DNA from: Candidatus Brocadiaceae bacterium
GTDB lineage: Bacteria; Planctomycetota; Brocadiia; SM23-32
Direction of reading: 5' to 3'
Length of the DNA: 28,151 nt
Assembly: GCA_030615435.1 (NCBI GenBank)
Contig: JAUWZH010000003.1
Location: forward strand, 1 to 28,151
Shown piece by piece: positions 6,796-14,063 of the stretch. The notes below the pieces were generated by a model. The model was not told where the DNA came from and did no database searches. It saw nothing but the letters and a program-made list of their open reading frames with translations. Positions within the stretch are counted from its first letter, which is position 1, and each line of letters begins with the position of its first letter. Made by a program: the position numbers and the translations under genes.

Positions 6796-9108
6796 TTACT
6801 GATCGGCGGCGTAGCAGACCCGCAGGGCGGCTTGCACGAGGTCGCCGACGCCGGGCAAAAAGGCGCGCTCGAGCACCTCGGACTGCGGCGATATCGCGTC
6901 CACCGAGCCGACCCTCGCCACCGGCGCATCCAGGTAGTCGAAGGCCGCCTCCTGGATTTGGGCGGTGACCTCGCCGGTATAACTTCCCGTGCGGCAGGCC
7001 TGACTCCCCACAACGCACCGCCCGGTCTTGCGGACCGAAGCGACGATCGTCTCCAGGTCGAAGGGGATGAGCGTTCTGGCATCTATGAGCTCCGCCTCAA
7101 CGCCGTGCTCGCGGACCAGAACGTCGGCCGCCTCGTCCATGAAACCGGCCACACAACCCCAGCAGACGATGGTAACGTCGGAGCCTTCCCGGCGGAGGGC
7201 GGCCTTGCCGAAAGGCACCAGGTAGTCTTCCCGCGGGACCTCGCCCCTCACGTTGTAAAGCTGCTGCGATTCCACGAAGACCACGGGGTTATCGTCGCGT
7301 ATGGCTGTCTTGAGAAGCCCCTTCGCATCGTACGGCGTGGACGGATAGACGACCCGAAGCCCCGGGGTATGGCAGGAGTGTGATTCCAGGGCCTGGGAGT
7401 GTTGGCCGCCGTAGCCCTTGCCCGCGCCCGTGGAGGTTCGCACTACCAGGGGCACTCTGTTGCGCCCGCCGCTCATGTAGTGCCATTTGGCGGCCTGGTT
7501 ATAGAGCTGATCGCCGGCCATGAACTCGAAATCGCTGTACATCAGCTCCACCACGGGCCTCAGGCCGGTCATCGCAGCGCCGACCCCGGTGCCGACAATG
7601 GCCGCCTCGCTGATGCTGGCGTTGAAGACGCGGGATCGCCCGAAGGTCTCCAGCAGGCCCTTGGTGACCTTGAATGCCCCGCCGTAATCGGCCACGTCCT
7701 CCCCGTAGAAGATCACACGGCTGTCGCGGAGCATCTCCTCGATCATGGCCTCCTTCAGCGCTTCTTTGAACGTGATGGTGCCGTTCTCGCGTTCGGGGAA
7801 GGGCGGATCCTGGAGGGTCTCGGCGTGCGCGAACTGGTCGGGCACCTCGTCGCAGCGCGTATCGGTGAACACGTACGTGGTGACTTCCTCGGGCGTCGGG
7901 TCAGCAGCCTGGCCGGCTCGCAGGGCCGCCGTCTCCTGACGCTCCGTGACGATCTGTTGAAGCTGCCGGATCTGCTCCTCGTCGGCGACACCGGCCTCCA
8001 GCACCTGCCTCTTGAACGTTTCGAGGGGATCCATGGCCTTCCAGGCGGCCTCTTCTTCCCTGGCCCGGTACTCATTGCGAGGGTCGCTGAGGCTGTGGCC
8101 CTGGTAGCGATAACAGATCAGCTCCCTCAGCACCGGTCCTCTGCCCTGCCGGGCGAGCCGGGCGGCGCGCAGTATGGAATCGCGGACCGCCAGCACGTCC
8201 ATGCCGTTGACCACCTCGGCGTGCATCGCCTCGTGGTGGAAGCCGAGCGCCCGCCGCGCAAGCAGGTCAACCCCAGTGACTTCCCCGCGCTGCTGCCCGG
8301 TCATGCCGTATTGATTGTTCACTATCACGAAGATTATGGGAGTGCCGAAGGGCTCGTCGGCCAGTTCGTTGGTGAACTGGGCCATGGCGGCCATGTTCAG
8401 CGATTCCAGGACGACGCCGTTCGCATAGGCGCCGTCGCCTGCGAAGCACAGCACCACCCTGCCGTTCTTCTGGTAACGCGCGCTGTAGCCGGCGCCGGTG
8501 GCTATGGGCACGGAGCCGCCGACGATGGCGTTGGCCCCGAGGTGGCCGCTGCTGAAGTCGGCGATGTGCATGCCGCCGCCCCGCCCGCGGCAGTACCCGT
8601 CTGACTTGCCGAAGAGCTCGGCGGCGGTGCGGTAAATGTGCTCCCGCTTCGCAGCATCCCGCAGTGCCTCTCCCTGGAGCGACTGTGCTTGCCCGGTGCC
8701 CGTCCAGGCCCTCAGCGCCTCCTCCTCGCGGTCCCTGATGGCGAGATATCCCTTTGCGATTCCGTCGCCGTGGCCGCGGTGCGTACTGGTGATGTAGTCC
8801 TCGAGGCCGATGGCCGAGCAGGCGCCCACGCTTGTGGCCTCCTGGCCGATGGACAGATGCGTGGGCCCCCGGTACTGGAAATTCAGCTTCCGCAAGGGCT
8901 CGAATGCCTGCATCCGCAGAGCAAGGATCATTTCCTCGAAGGCACGGACGCTCATCATCCACTCCAGCATCTCGAGTGCTGCCTGCGAGGTGAGGGTGCC
9001 CGCTTCGATCTCGTCCTTGAGCGTGCGCTGGTACTGGAAGGCGGGGATAGGGGGGGATTCGAGCACCGTCGGTTCGAAGTCGGGCAAGACAGAGATTTCG
9101 CGAACCAC
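6796..9108 (-). CDS. Fused E1 alpha-beta subunit of a thiamine-diphosphate 2-oxoacid dehydrogenase
   Basis: This protein carries both E1 subunits of a 2-oxoacid dehydrogenase complex (pyruvate, branched-chain or acetoin type) in 770 aa. It decarboxylates the oxoacid on thiamine diphosphate and passes the acyl group to an E2 lipoyl domain. The E1 alpha half is about 40-390, with the cofactor motif running from GDG (224-226) to NN (264-265). The linker is about 390-445. The E1 beta half is about 445-770, with FYGEDVADYGGAF and FVESQQLYN. The GTG at 9108 is chosen for GGAGGAG just upstream. Relative to ordinary E1 alpha there is extra sequence at about 125-165 and within the GDG-NN span (37 residues between them rather than about 27-30). 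No E2 or E3 gene is in the window. Substrate cannot be told. Confidence 0.88.
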   Translation of the reverse strand: MVREISVLPDFEPTVLESPPIPAFQYQRTLKDEIEAGTLTSQAALEMLEWMMSVRAFEEMILALRMQAFEPLRKLNFQYRGPTHLSIGQEATSVGACSAIGLEDYITSTHRGHGDGIAKGYLAIRDREEEALRAWTGTGQAQSLQGEALRDAAKREHIYRTAAELFGKSDGYCRGRGGGMHIADFSSGHLGANAIVGGSVPIATGAGYSARYQKNGRVVLCFAGDGAYANGVVLESLNMAAMAQFTNELADEPFGTPIIFVIVNNQYGMTGQQRGEVTGVDLLARRALGFHHEAMHAEVVNGMDVLAVRDSILRAARLARQGRGPVLRELICYRYQGHSLSDPRNEYRAREEEAAWKAMDPLETFKRQVLEAGVADEEQIRQLQQIVTERQETAALRAGQAADPTPEEVTTYVFTDTRCDEVPDQFAHAETLQDPPFPERENGTITFKEALKEAMIEEMLRDSRVIFYGEDVADYGGAFKVTKGLLETFGRSRVFNASISEAAIVGTGVGAAMTGLRPVVELMYSDFEFMAGDQLYNQAAKWHYMSGGRNRVPLVVRTSTGAGKGYGGQHSQALESHSCHTPGLRVVYPSTPYDAKGLLKTAIRDDNPVVFVESQQLYNVRGEVPREDYLVPFGKAALRREGSDVTIVCWGCVAGFMDEAADVLVREHGVEAELIDARTLIPFDLETIVASVRKTGRCVVGSQACRTGSYTGEVTAQIQEAAFDYLDAPVARVGSVDAISPQSEVLERAFLPGVGDLVQAALRVCYAADQ

Positions 9109-9225
9109 GTTTTCTCCTCCAGGAATCCGCCGCGACGGCCGCAGACTGCATTGCCGTGCAGCGATGGACCAGGGGACCGAGCCGCTGCGGACCAGCCGAA
9201 ACAGCAGCCTGGCGCGTACGGTGGG

Positions 9226-9254
9226 TTTATACAGGAACCACGGAGAACCTGCAA
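9226..9254 (-). promoter_or_regulatory. Candidate promoter of the fused E1 gene
   Basis: Read on the minus strand: -35 TTGCAG, a 17-nt spacer, and -10 TATAAA. It lies in the 180-nt gap after clpX, with a predicted start about 110 nt upstream of the GTG. The -10 is near consensus and the -35 is weak. It suggests that E1 is expressed separately from clpX. Confidence 0.48.
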
Positions 9255-9288
9255 TGCGCTGCAACGGGGGACCCCACACGCAGAGGAC

Positions 9289-10545
9289 TCAGGCGCTTTT
9301 TCGGCGCTCTTCTTCGAGCAGGGGCCGTTCGCCCCGCACGACCTCCGGCACAACGATGTAGGTGCGCCCCTTGGGGCGCGAGGGAAGGTAGAACAGGGGC
9401 TCCAACATTATCTGCTCCAACGTCGAGCGCAGGCCCCTGGCGCCGGTTCCCTTGGCGGCGGCCACGCGGGCGATTTCAAGCAGGGCCTCCTCGGTAAAAT
9501 CGAGCTGTGCGCCCTCGATTTCGAAGAACCTCTGGTACTGCCGTATCAGCGCATTGCGCGGCTCCCGCAGGATACGCACCAGTTCCCCATCCCCCAGCGG
9601 CAACAGAGGCGCAACCACCGGCAAGCGGCCCACCAGCTCCGGTATCAGGCCGAACTTGATGAGGTCGTCGTCGTTCACCAGTTGCAGCATCCTGCCGAGG
9701 CCCTCATTGCCGTCCGCCTCTTTGCGCCCTGTGCTGCCGAAACCGATCTGCTGCTGATTCGTGCGCTTCTTGACTATCTCCTCGATGCCGGTGAAGGTGC
9801 CCCCACAGATGAACAGGATGTTGGTAGTATCAATCTGGATATACTGTTCTTCCGGGTGTTTGCGTCCGGCGTGTGCAGGAACGTTCGCAGTGGTCCCCTC
9901 CAGCATCTTCAAGAGGGCTTGCTGCACGCCCTCCCCGCCGACGTCGCGCGTGATGCTGACGTTCTGATAGGTCTTGCCGATCTTGTCTATCTCGTCAACG
10001 TAGATGACCCCCTGCTGGGCCTGCTGGACGTCGAAGTCGGCGGCCTGAATCAACTTCAGGAGGACGTTCTCCACGTCCTCTCCAACGTAGCCTGCCTCGG
10101 TCAGGGTGGTGGCGTCCGCAATGGCGAACGGCACGTCCAGGGAACGGGCCAGGACCTTGGCAATGAGCGTCTTGCCACAACCGGAGGGGCCGAGCAGCAG
10201 GACGTTGCTCTTGTCCAGCTCCACGTCCTCCCCCACCTGGTGGGTGATGCGCTGGTAGTGATTGTGAACGGCGACGGCGACCGTCATCTTGGCGCGTTCC
10301 TGCCCGATTACGTACTCGTCCAGCGCTTCCTTGACCTCGGCGGGGGTGGGCACGCGTTCCAGGCGCCTGGACTGCGGCTCGATGAGCGCTTCCTGCCGCA
10401 CGATCGAGTGACACAACTCCACGCACTCGTCGCAGATAAAGGTGTTGTTGCTGCCCTGAATGAGGCGGCGCACGTCCTCGTAGCTCTTGCCGCAGAACGA
10501 ACAGGCCGCCTTATGGCCTTCGTGATGATGGTCATCGCCGGGCAT
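9289..10545 (-). CDS. clpX: ClpX, ATPase subunit of the ClpXP protease
   Basis: This is the AAA+ unfoldase that recognises substrates and feeds them to ClpP; 418 aa. The N-terminal zinc-binding domain has C15, C18, C38 and C41. Walker A is GPSGCGKT at 119-126 (commonly GPTGSGKT). The pore loop is GYVG at 152-155 and Walker B is IYVDEID at 181-187. The ClpP-docking loop IGFG lies at 267-270 and the sensor-2 Arg in TGARGL at about 367-372. The ATG at 10545 is preferred over an in-frame GTG at 10551, because GGAGGAG lies 8 nt before the ATG but only 2 nt before the GTG. It is the third gene of tig-clpP-clpX, 82 nt after clpP. Confidence 0.97.
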   Translation of the reverse strand: MPGDDHHHEGHKAACSFCGKSYEDVRRLIQGSNNTFICDECVELCHSIVRQEALIEPQSRRLERVPTPAEVKEALDEYVIGQERAKMTVAVAVHNHYQRITHQVGEDVELDKSNVLLLGPSGCGKTLIAKVLARSLDVPFAIADATTLTEAGYVGEDVENVLLKLIQAADFDVQQAQQGVIYVDEIDKIGKTYQNVSITRDVGGEGVQQALLKMLEGTTANVPAHAGRKHPEEQYIQIDTTNILFICGGTFTGIEEIVKKRTNQQQIGFGSTGRKEADGNEGLGRMLQLVNDDDLIKFGLIPELVGRLPVVAPLLPLGDGELVRILREPRNALIRQYQRFFEIEGAQLDFTEEALLEIARVAAAKGTGARGLRSTLEQIMLEPLFYLPSRPKGRTYIVVPEVVRGERPLLEEERRKSA

Positions 10546-10627
10546 GTTCACTGCTCCTCCACGATCGGCAGTTCAACCACGTGCGCTGCTCTGACCCCCC
10601 ACTCCGAGGGGCCATTCGGGTTTGCTT

Positions 10628-11281
10628 TCACTCCTGTTGCCGGCCGGTCAGGATCTCGTCCACAATGCCGTATTCCTTCGCCTCCTCGGCCGACATGTAG
10701 AACTCTCTGTCGGTATCCTCGGTTATTCGTTCTATCGGCTGACCGGTGTGCTGGGCCAGGATCTGATTGATCCAGTTCTCCAGTTTGACCATTTCGTCGG
10801 CGTGGATGCTGATGTCGGCGGCCGTTCCCTCCATTCCACCCCAGGGCTGGTGCAGCATGACCCTGGCGTGGGGCAGGGCGAAACGCTTGCCCTTTGCCCC
10901 TCCTGCCAGCAACAGGGCTGCCATGCTGTATGCCTCGCCGACCACGTAGGTCTCCACCTCCGGCTGAACCAACTGCATCGTGTCGTAAATGGCCAGACCG
11001 CTGGTGATCAGGCCGCCCATCGAGTGGATGTAGAGGTGGATCTCCTGGTTCTTGTTCTCGTTTTGCAGGTAGAGCATCTGGGCGATAACCGTGTTGGCGA
11101 CCACGTCATTGATGATGGAGGCGATGAATATGATCCGATCTTCCAGAAGCCGGGAGAAGATGTCGTAGCCTCTTTCCCCGTAAGCGGTCTTCTTCACCAC
11201 CATGGGCACAATGCTGCTGTTCTGGGCTTCCGTAATGCCCTCCACTTGCCGCAAGCGTTCGATATCAGGTCCGTTTGCCAT
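10628..11281 (-). CDS. clpP: ClpP, ATP-dependent Clp protease proteolytic subunit (atypical motif)
   Basis: This is a serine peptidase that forms the ClpXP chamber; 217 aa. The catalytic triad is complete: S119 in EAYSMAALLL, H144 in VMLHQP, and D191 in DTDREFYMS. Two normally near-invariant segments differ. The INSPGG loop after the central strand reads IHSMGG (85-90), and the active-site context usually written ASMGAFLL reads YSMAALLL. The rest, for example SGLAIYDTMQ and GAKGKRFALP, is canonical. The ATG at 11281 fits family length, although no strong Shine-Dalgarno is visible. It lies 29 nt after tig and before clpX, so it is very likely the partner of that ClpX. Activity is expected but specificity may be altered. 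Confidence 0.94.
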   Translation of the reverse strand: MANGPDIERLRQVEGITEAQNSSIVPMVVKKTAYGERGYDIFSRLLEDRIIFIASIINDVVANTVIAQMLYLQNENKNQEIHLYIHSMGGLITSGLAIYDTMQLVQPEVETYVVGEAYSMAALLLAGGAKGKRFALPHARVMLHQPWGGMEGTAADISIHADEMVKLENWINQILAQHTGQPIERITEDTDREFYMSAEEAKEYGIVDEILTGRQQE

Positions 11282-11310
11282 TCTCGGGCAGATTCCCAAC
11301 GTTGGAATTA

Positions 11311-12768
11311 TTACTGGTCGCTCGCCACTTCGAGCTGCTCGCCGGCCCCCAGCACCCCTCTGGCGAACTGTTCGGGGGCGACTTCCTCGAGCCTCGCGTT
11401 CTCCACCAGGAACCGTGTGGTTTTCTCTTCCCTCAGGTCGCTGCGCAGGAAATGCATCAGGTCGTTCTTTTCCATGTACCGCTCGGTCCGGCGCTCGGTC
11501 CATTCATGCGTGGCAGCCACTGCGCGCACCTGCTCCTGGACCTCAGAGTCAAGGACGTAGATGCGTTCCCTGTCGGCAATCTGCCGCAGGAGGAAACTGG
11601 CCTTGAGACCGCGCAGGGCCGCTTCGCGCGAGCGCTCGGCGTTCTGTTGCGCGAGATTCTCCGCCTCTTCCTGGGAGGAGCCGGATCGAAGGGCCCGGAT
11701 CATCAGCTTTCTCTGTTCCTCCCTGGCGGCCCTTTCCACCATTGCCGGAGGCATCTCAACCGGGATGTTGTTCAGGAGGGTCTCGACCACACTGTAGCGG
11801 GTCGCCCTGTCTTTCTCTGCTTCCAGGCGGCTTTCCAGGCGTTGCCTCAGGAAGGAATGGATCTCCTCGATGTCCTTGAAATTAAGCTTCCTGGCGAGTT
11901 CGTCGTTTATTTCTGGGATCCTCTCCCTGTGGACGGCGCGGATCGCGAGGTTGAGCTTCAGGGGCTTGCCGGCGAGCGCCTTCAAGTCCTTATCTTGCAG
12001 CTCTTCCCCTTCCGGCAATTCGGCCTCGACCTGAAGCGTCTCGCCGACCTTTGCCTCCATGAGCGTTCCTTTAAGCCCTTCCACCAAGAACGGCCCGATC
12101 CGCCCATCTCGCGGGTGGAAGCCCAGTTCTTCTCTCCAGCGCGCCTCCTCGCCCGCCTCAGGCACCGTGCTTACTTCCGCTCTGACATAGTCATCCCAGT
12201 CTACGCCTCTGCTCTCAACCGGCTCCCAGCTCGCGAGCTGCCGGGCGAAACGGTCCGATTCCTCCCTGAACATCTCCTCGGTGACCTCAAGGCGGGGAAC
12301 CTCAGCTCGGATGCCCTTGTACTGGGCCTCTTCCAGCTCGATGTCGGGCAGGACCTCGCATTTGAACTCGAACTCGGCCGGCTCACCCGCTTCCCATTCC
12401 ATTTCTTCGACGTCGGGGAGCTCCGATCGCGTCACGACCGTCAGATCATTCTTCTCGACGGCCTCGTCGTAGCCTTCGCTGGCCACGGCGGTGAGGATCT
12501 CGTTCTTGATCCCCTCCGCGAACTTCCGCAACAGCAGCATCATCGGTGCCTTTCCCGCGCGAAAGCCCGGCAACTGTGTCTCCTCCTGGAGGCGGCGCAG
12601 CCGCTCTTCGTAACGCTGTTTCAGGTAATCGCCGTCCGCCTTGACGCGAATCGTGCACTCGCAGTTTCCCCCCCGGACAACGGTGGTGCGCACGCCCTTC
12701 TCGGCGCTCTCCCCCCCGTTCCCTTCGCCCTGTGGTGCGGACGCTTCCTTTTCCTCCGGCCCAGCCAT
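11311..12768 (-). CDS. tig: Trigger factor, ribosome-associated chaperone
   Basis: This is the ribosome-bound chaperone that meets nascent chains at the exit tunnel, next to L23. It has 485 aa, with three regions. The N-terminal ribosome-binding domain carries PGFRAGKAP at 67-75. A diverged FKBP-like middle region covers about 175-270. The C-terminal helical chaperone arms follow, rich in Glu, Arg and Leu. The binding motif lies about 24 residues further in than in E. coli because of an acidic, Gly/Glu-rich N-terminal extension. No alternative Met start exists before the domain. The FKBP core lacks clear active-site residues, so isomerase activity is doubtful. It heads the tig-clpP-clpX operon, with a candidate promoter at 12869-12896. 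Confidence 0.95.
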   Translation of the reverse strand: MAGPEEKEASAPQGEGNGGESAEKGVRTTVVRGGNCECTIRVKADGDYLKQRYEERLRRLQEETQLPGFRAGKAPMMLLLRKFAEGIKNEILTAVASEGYDEAVEKNDLTVVTRSELPDVEEMEWEAGEPAEFEFKCEVLPDIELEEAQYKGIRAEVPRLEVTEEMFREESDRFARQLASWEPVESRGVDWDDYVRAEVSTVPEAGEEARWREELGFHPRDGRIGPFLVEGLKGTLMEAKVGETLQVEAELPEGEELQDKDLKALAGKPLKLNLAIRAVHRERIPEINDELARKLNFKDIEEIHSFLRQRLESRLEAEKDRATRYSVVETLLNNIPVEMPPAMVERAAREEQRKLMIRALRSGSSQEEAENLAQQNAERSREAALRGLKASFLLRQIADRERIYVLDSEVQEQVRAVAATHEWTERRTERYMEKNDLMHFLRSDLREEKTTRFLVENARLEEVAPEQFARGVLGAGEQLEVASDQ

Positions 12769-12868
12769 GCCTTCGGTTCTCGCTCAGCAAGGGGACACCG
12801 ACTGCAAGAATCTAATGCTGCAATCGCACGACAACAAGAAGCAGACACGCGCCTCCAACCCTTTCCAC

Positions 12869-12896
12869 TGTACATCAGGAATCCGCGTGAAGTCAA
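12869..12896 (-). promoter_or_regulatory. Candidate promoter of tig-clpP-clpX
   Basis: Read on the minus strand: -35 TTGACT (one mismatch to consensus), a 16-nt spacer, and a weaker -10 TGTACA. The predicted leader is about 90 nt to the tig ATG. It is the best match in the yraN-tig spacer. No CIRCE-like inverted repeat is seen beside it. Confidence 0.4.
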
Positions 12897-13162
12897 GCGC
12901 CGCCATGCAGAATGGACCGTCACACATCCAAACCCGTTGTGCTGGTTCGGCTCAGGGAAAGGGGATATCGGTGGCCGCTTGCCCTTCGGAAAACCACCCG
13001 GCAGCAATATCCGGCCCGGTTCGAAAAGCTGCGCCCCGGACGGGGTGGGACTCTCGGGCCTGAGGCCCGGGCTCTCGCGCCTGCGCCGCACGTCAGCAGG
13101 ATGTGCGCCGGTTGCGGGCCTGTGTAACAGGAGAGGCACGGCGCCTCATCGCCCGTCAGGGG

Positions 13163-13182
13163 GCCTGCCTGCGCAGACAGGC
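13163..13182 (-). terminator. Hairpin immediately after yraN, possible terminator
   Basis: GCCTGCCT and AGACAGGC flank a GCGC loop, giving an 8-bp stem with one mismatch. It begins 2 nt past the yraN stop codon on the minus strand. No T-run follows, so it is not a classical intrinsic terminator. It may stabilise the 3' end, assist Rho-dependent ending, or be a dispersed palindrome. Confidence 0.4.
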
Positions 13183-13184
13183 GC

Positions 13185-13661
13185 TCAGAGCGTGAAGGCG
13201 CCTTCGATGTGGGTAATCTGCGCAACGGTGCCACTGCGAGCGTAGCGGAGGGCCACCACGTCGAAGCGCAACACGACATCTTCCCCGTGAAGGTCCCGCA
13301 GACTCATGTATTGCTGAGCAGCGCGGATGAGCCGTTGCTGTTTGCGGCGAGTCACCGTGTAAAGAGGGTCCAGCCCCACCGGCTCAGTGCGGGACCTGAC
13401 CTCCACGAAGGCCACCACTCCGCTCTTGAACACCACGAGGTCTATCTCGCCCTCGCGGCAGCGGAAATTCCGCTCCAGAATGCGGTAGCCTTTCTTCTTG
13501 AGAAAACGGGCGGCCTCCCCCTCGGCTCTGCGCCCGAGCCTGCGCTGAGGTGTCTCGCTGGTCTGCCCGCGGGCAAGGAGATGCTTCAGGCGCCCTCTGC
13601 CGCGCTCAAACAGGCTTGACAGGCCGCTTCGCAAGCTGCTGATGGGGCCCTGCGCTTTCAT
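13185..13661 (-). CDS. yraN: YraN/UPF0102 family endonuclease-like protein
   Basis: This is a small protein of the UPF0102 family, which has a PD-(D/E)xK nuclease-like fold and no settled role; 158 aa. The conserved core is clear: GRRAEGEAARFL, GYRILERNFRC, GEIDLVV (71-77) and FVEVRSR (85-91), then a Lys/Arg-Gln helix and LRFDVV near the end. The active-site-like EVK is EVR here. About 40 residues precede the core, longer than E. coli YraN (131 aa), and are basic. The ATG at 13661 has AAGGA about 5 nt upstream. It lies upstream of tig on the same strand but is separated by 416 nt, so it is probably transcribed alone. Confidence 0.9.
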   Translation of the reverse strand: MKAQGPISSLRSGLSSLFERGRGRLKHLLARGQTSETPQRRLGRRAEGEAARFLKKKGYRILERNFRCREGEIDLVVFKSGVVAFVEVRSRTEPVGLDPLYTVTRRKQQRLIRAAQQYMSLRDLHGEDVVLRFDVVALRYARSGTVAQITHIEGAFTL

Positions 13662-13721
13662 GTCGTCCTTGCACCGTAAAAAATACAGGCCGCGCGGGAA
13701 AGCAATCCTCTTTGTGGGAAC

Positions 13722-13750
13722 AGTATCCCTGGCTGTCCGTTTCCAAGCAA
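13722..13750 (-). promoter_or_regulatory. Candidate promoter of yraN
   Basis: Read on the minus strand: -35 TTGCTT, a 17-nt spacer, and -10 GATACT. The predicted leader is about 55 nt. The match is moderate only. Confidence 0.3.
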
Positions 13751-13867
13751 GTCAAACGTTGGTCATCATCTGATGGGGGCAGCGCAGCCGAGAGGGCCAC
13801 CCCGGTGCGGACCCTTACGTCCCCAAGCTCGTATCTCACCGCATTTCGACACAGGAATGGAATCTTG

Positions 13868-13896
13868 ATGACAACACCCCTTCGTCTCTTTATACT
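13868..13896 (+). promoter_or_regulatory. Sigma70-like promoter of radA
   Basis: -35 ATGACA, a 17-nt spacer, and -10 TATACT: each hexamer has one mismatch to consensus. The predicted start is near 13903, giving a leader of about 150 nt before the radA GTG. Confidence 0.55.
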
Positions 13897-13903
13897 ACTG
13901 ATT

Positions 13904-13917
13904 CATCAGGTGGGCAG
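13904..13917 (+). repeat. 14-nt direct repeat, copy 1 (at the predicted radA transcription start)
   Basis: CATCAGGTGGGCAG, identical to the copy at 14050-14063. It begins 8 nt past the -10 hexamer, so it would form the first bases of the radA transcript. Confidence 0.7.
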
Positions 13918-14049
13918 TTTCGCGTCATCACAGGGGAAAAGGAGCGGTGGGTGGGTGAGCCCCCCTGAGTTGGCGGGCGGTGATGCCCGGGCTGCAATTC
14001 AAGGTCCCCGTTCAATCGCCACCGACCAGCATCCGGACTCGCGGAGAAC

Positions 14050-14063
14050 CATCAGGTGGGCAG
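14050..14063 (+). repeat. 14-nt direct repeat, copy 2 (spanning the radA start codon)
   Basis: CATCAGGTGGGCAG, identical to the copy at 13904-13917. The GTG within it is the proposed radA start codon at 14056. Confidence 0.7.

Larger units (their letters stand above)
12769..13184. other. Intergenic region between yraN and tig (416 nt)
   Basis: I find no supportable gene here on either strand. The open frames overlap each other and show no recognisable protein. It holds a hairpin just past the yraN stop (13163-13182), a GC-rich hairpin at 13053-13071 (CGGGCC, TGA, GGCCCG, extended by weaker pairs), and the candidate tig promoter. No tRNA fold was found. Confidence 0.6.
13662..14055. other. 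Divergent intergenic region between yraN and radA (394 nt)
   Basis: No supportable gene. It holds a candidate yraN promoter (minus strand, 13722-13750), a good radA promoter (plus strand, 13868-13896) and a radA leader of about 150 nt. A 14-nt sequence near the predicted radA transcription start is repeated at the radA start codon. Confidence 0.6.

Noticed and set aside
6750..6798. Fifteen in-frame codons after the TAA of the fused E1 gene that read like protein (AEGLTELGWRYLDWP, then TGA)
   Set aside because: Too short to judge, and the E1 beta domain already ends normally before the TAA. A read-through or shortened tail cannot be told from chance without relatives.
12769..13184. Possible tRNA or small RNA in the yraN-tig spacer, suggested by a GGTTCGAAA stretch
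   Set aside because: The flanking bases do not form a T-arm stem, and no acceptor or anticodon arm could be drawn.
13986..14040. TTCAATC resembling a tRNA T-loop in the radA leader
   Set aside because: The closing base pairs around the loop fail (G opposite G), and no cloverleaf fits.
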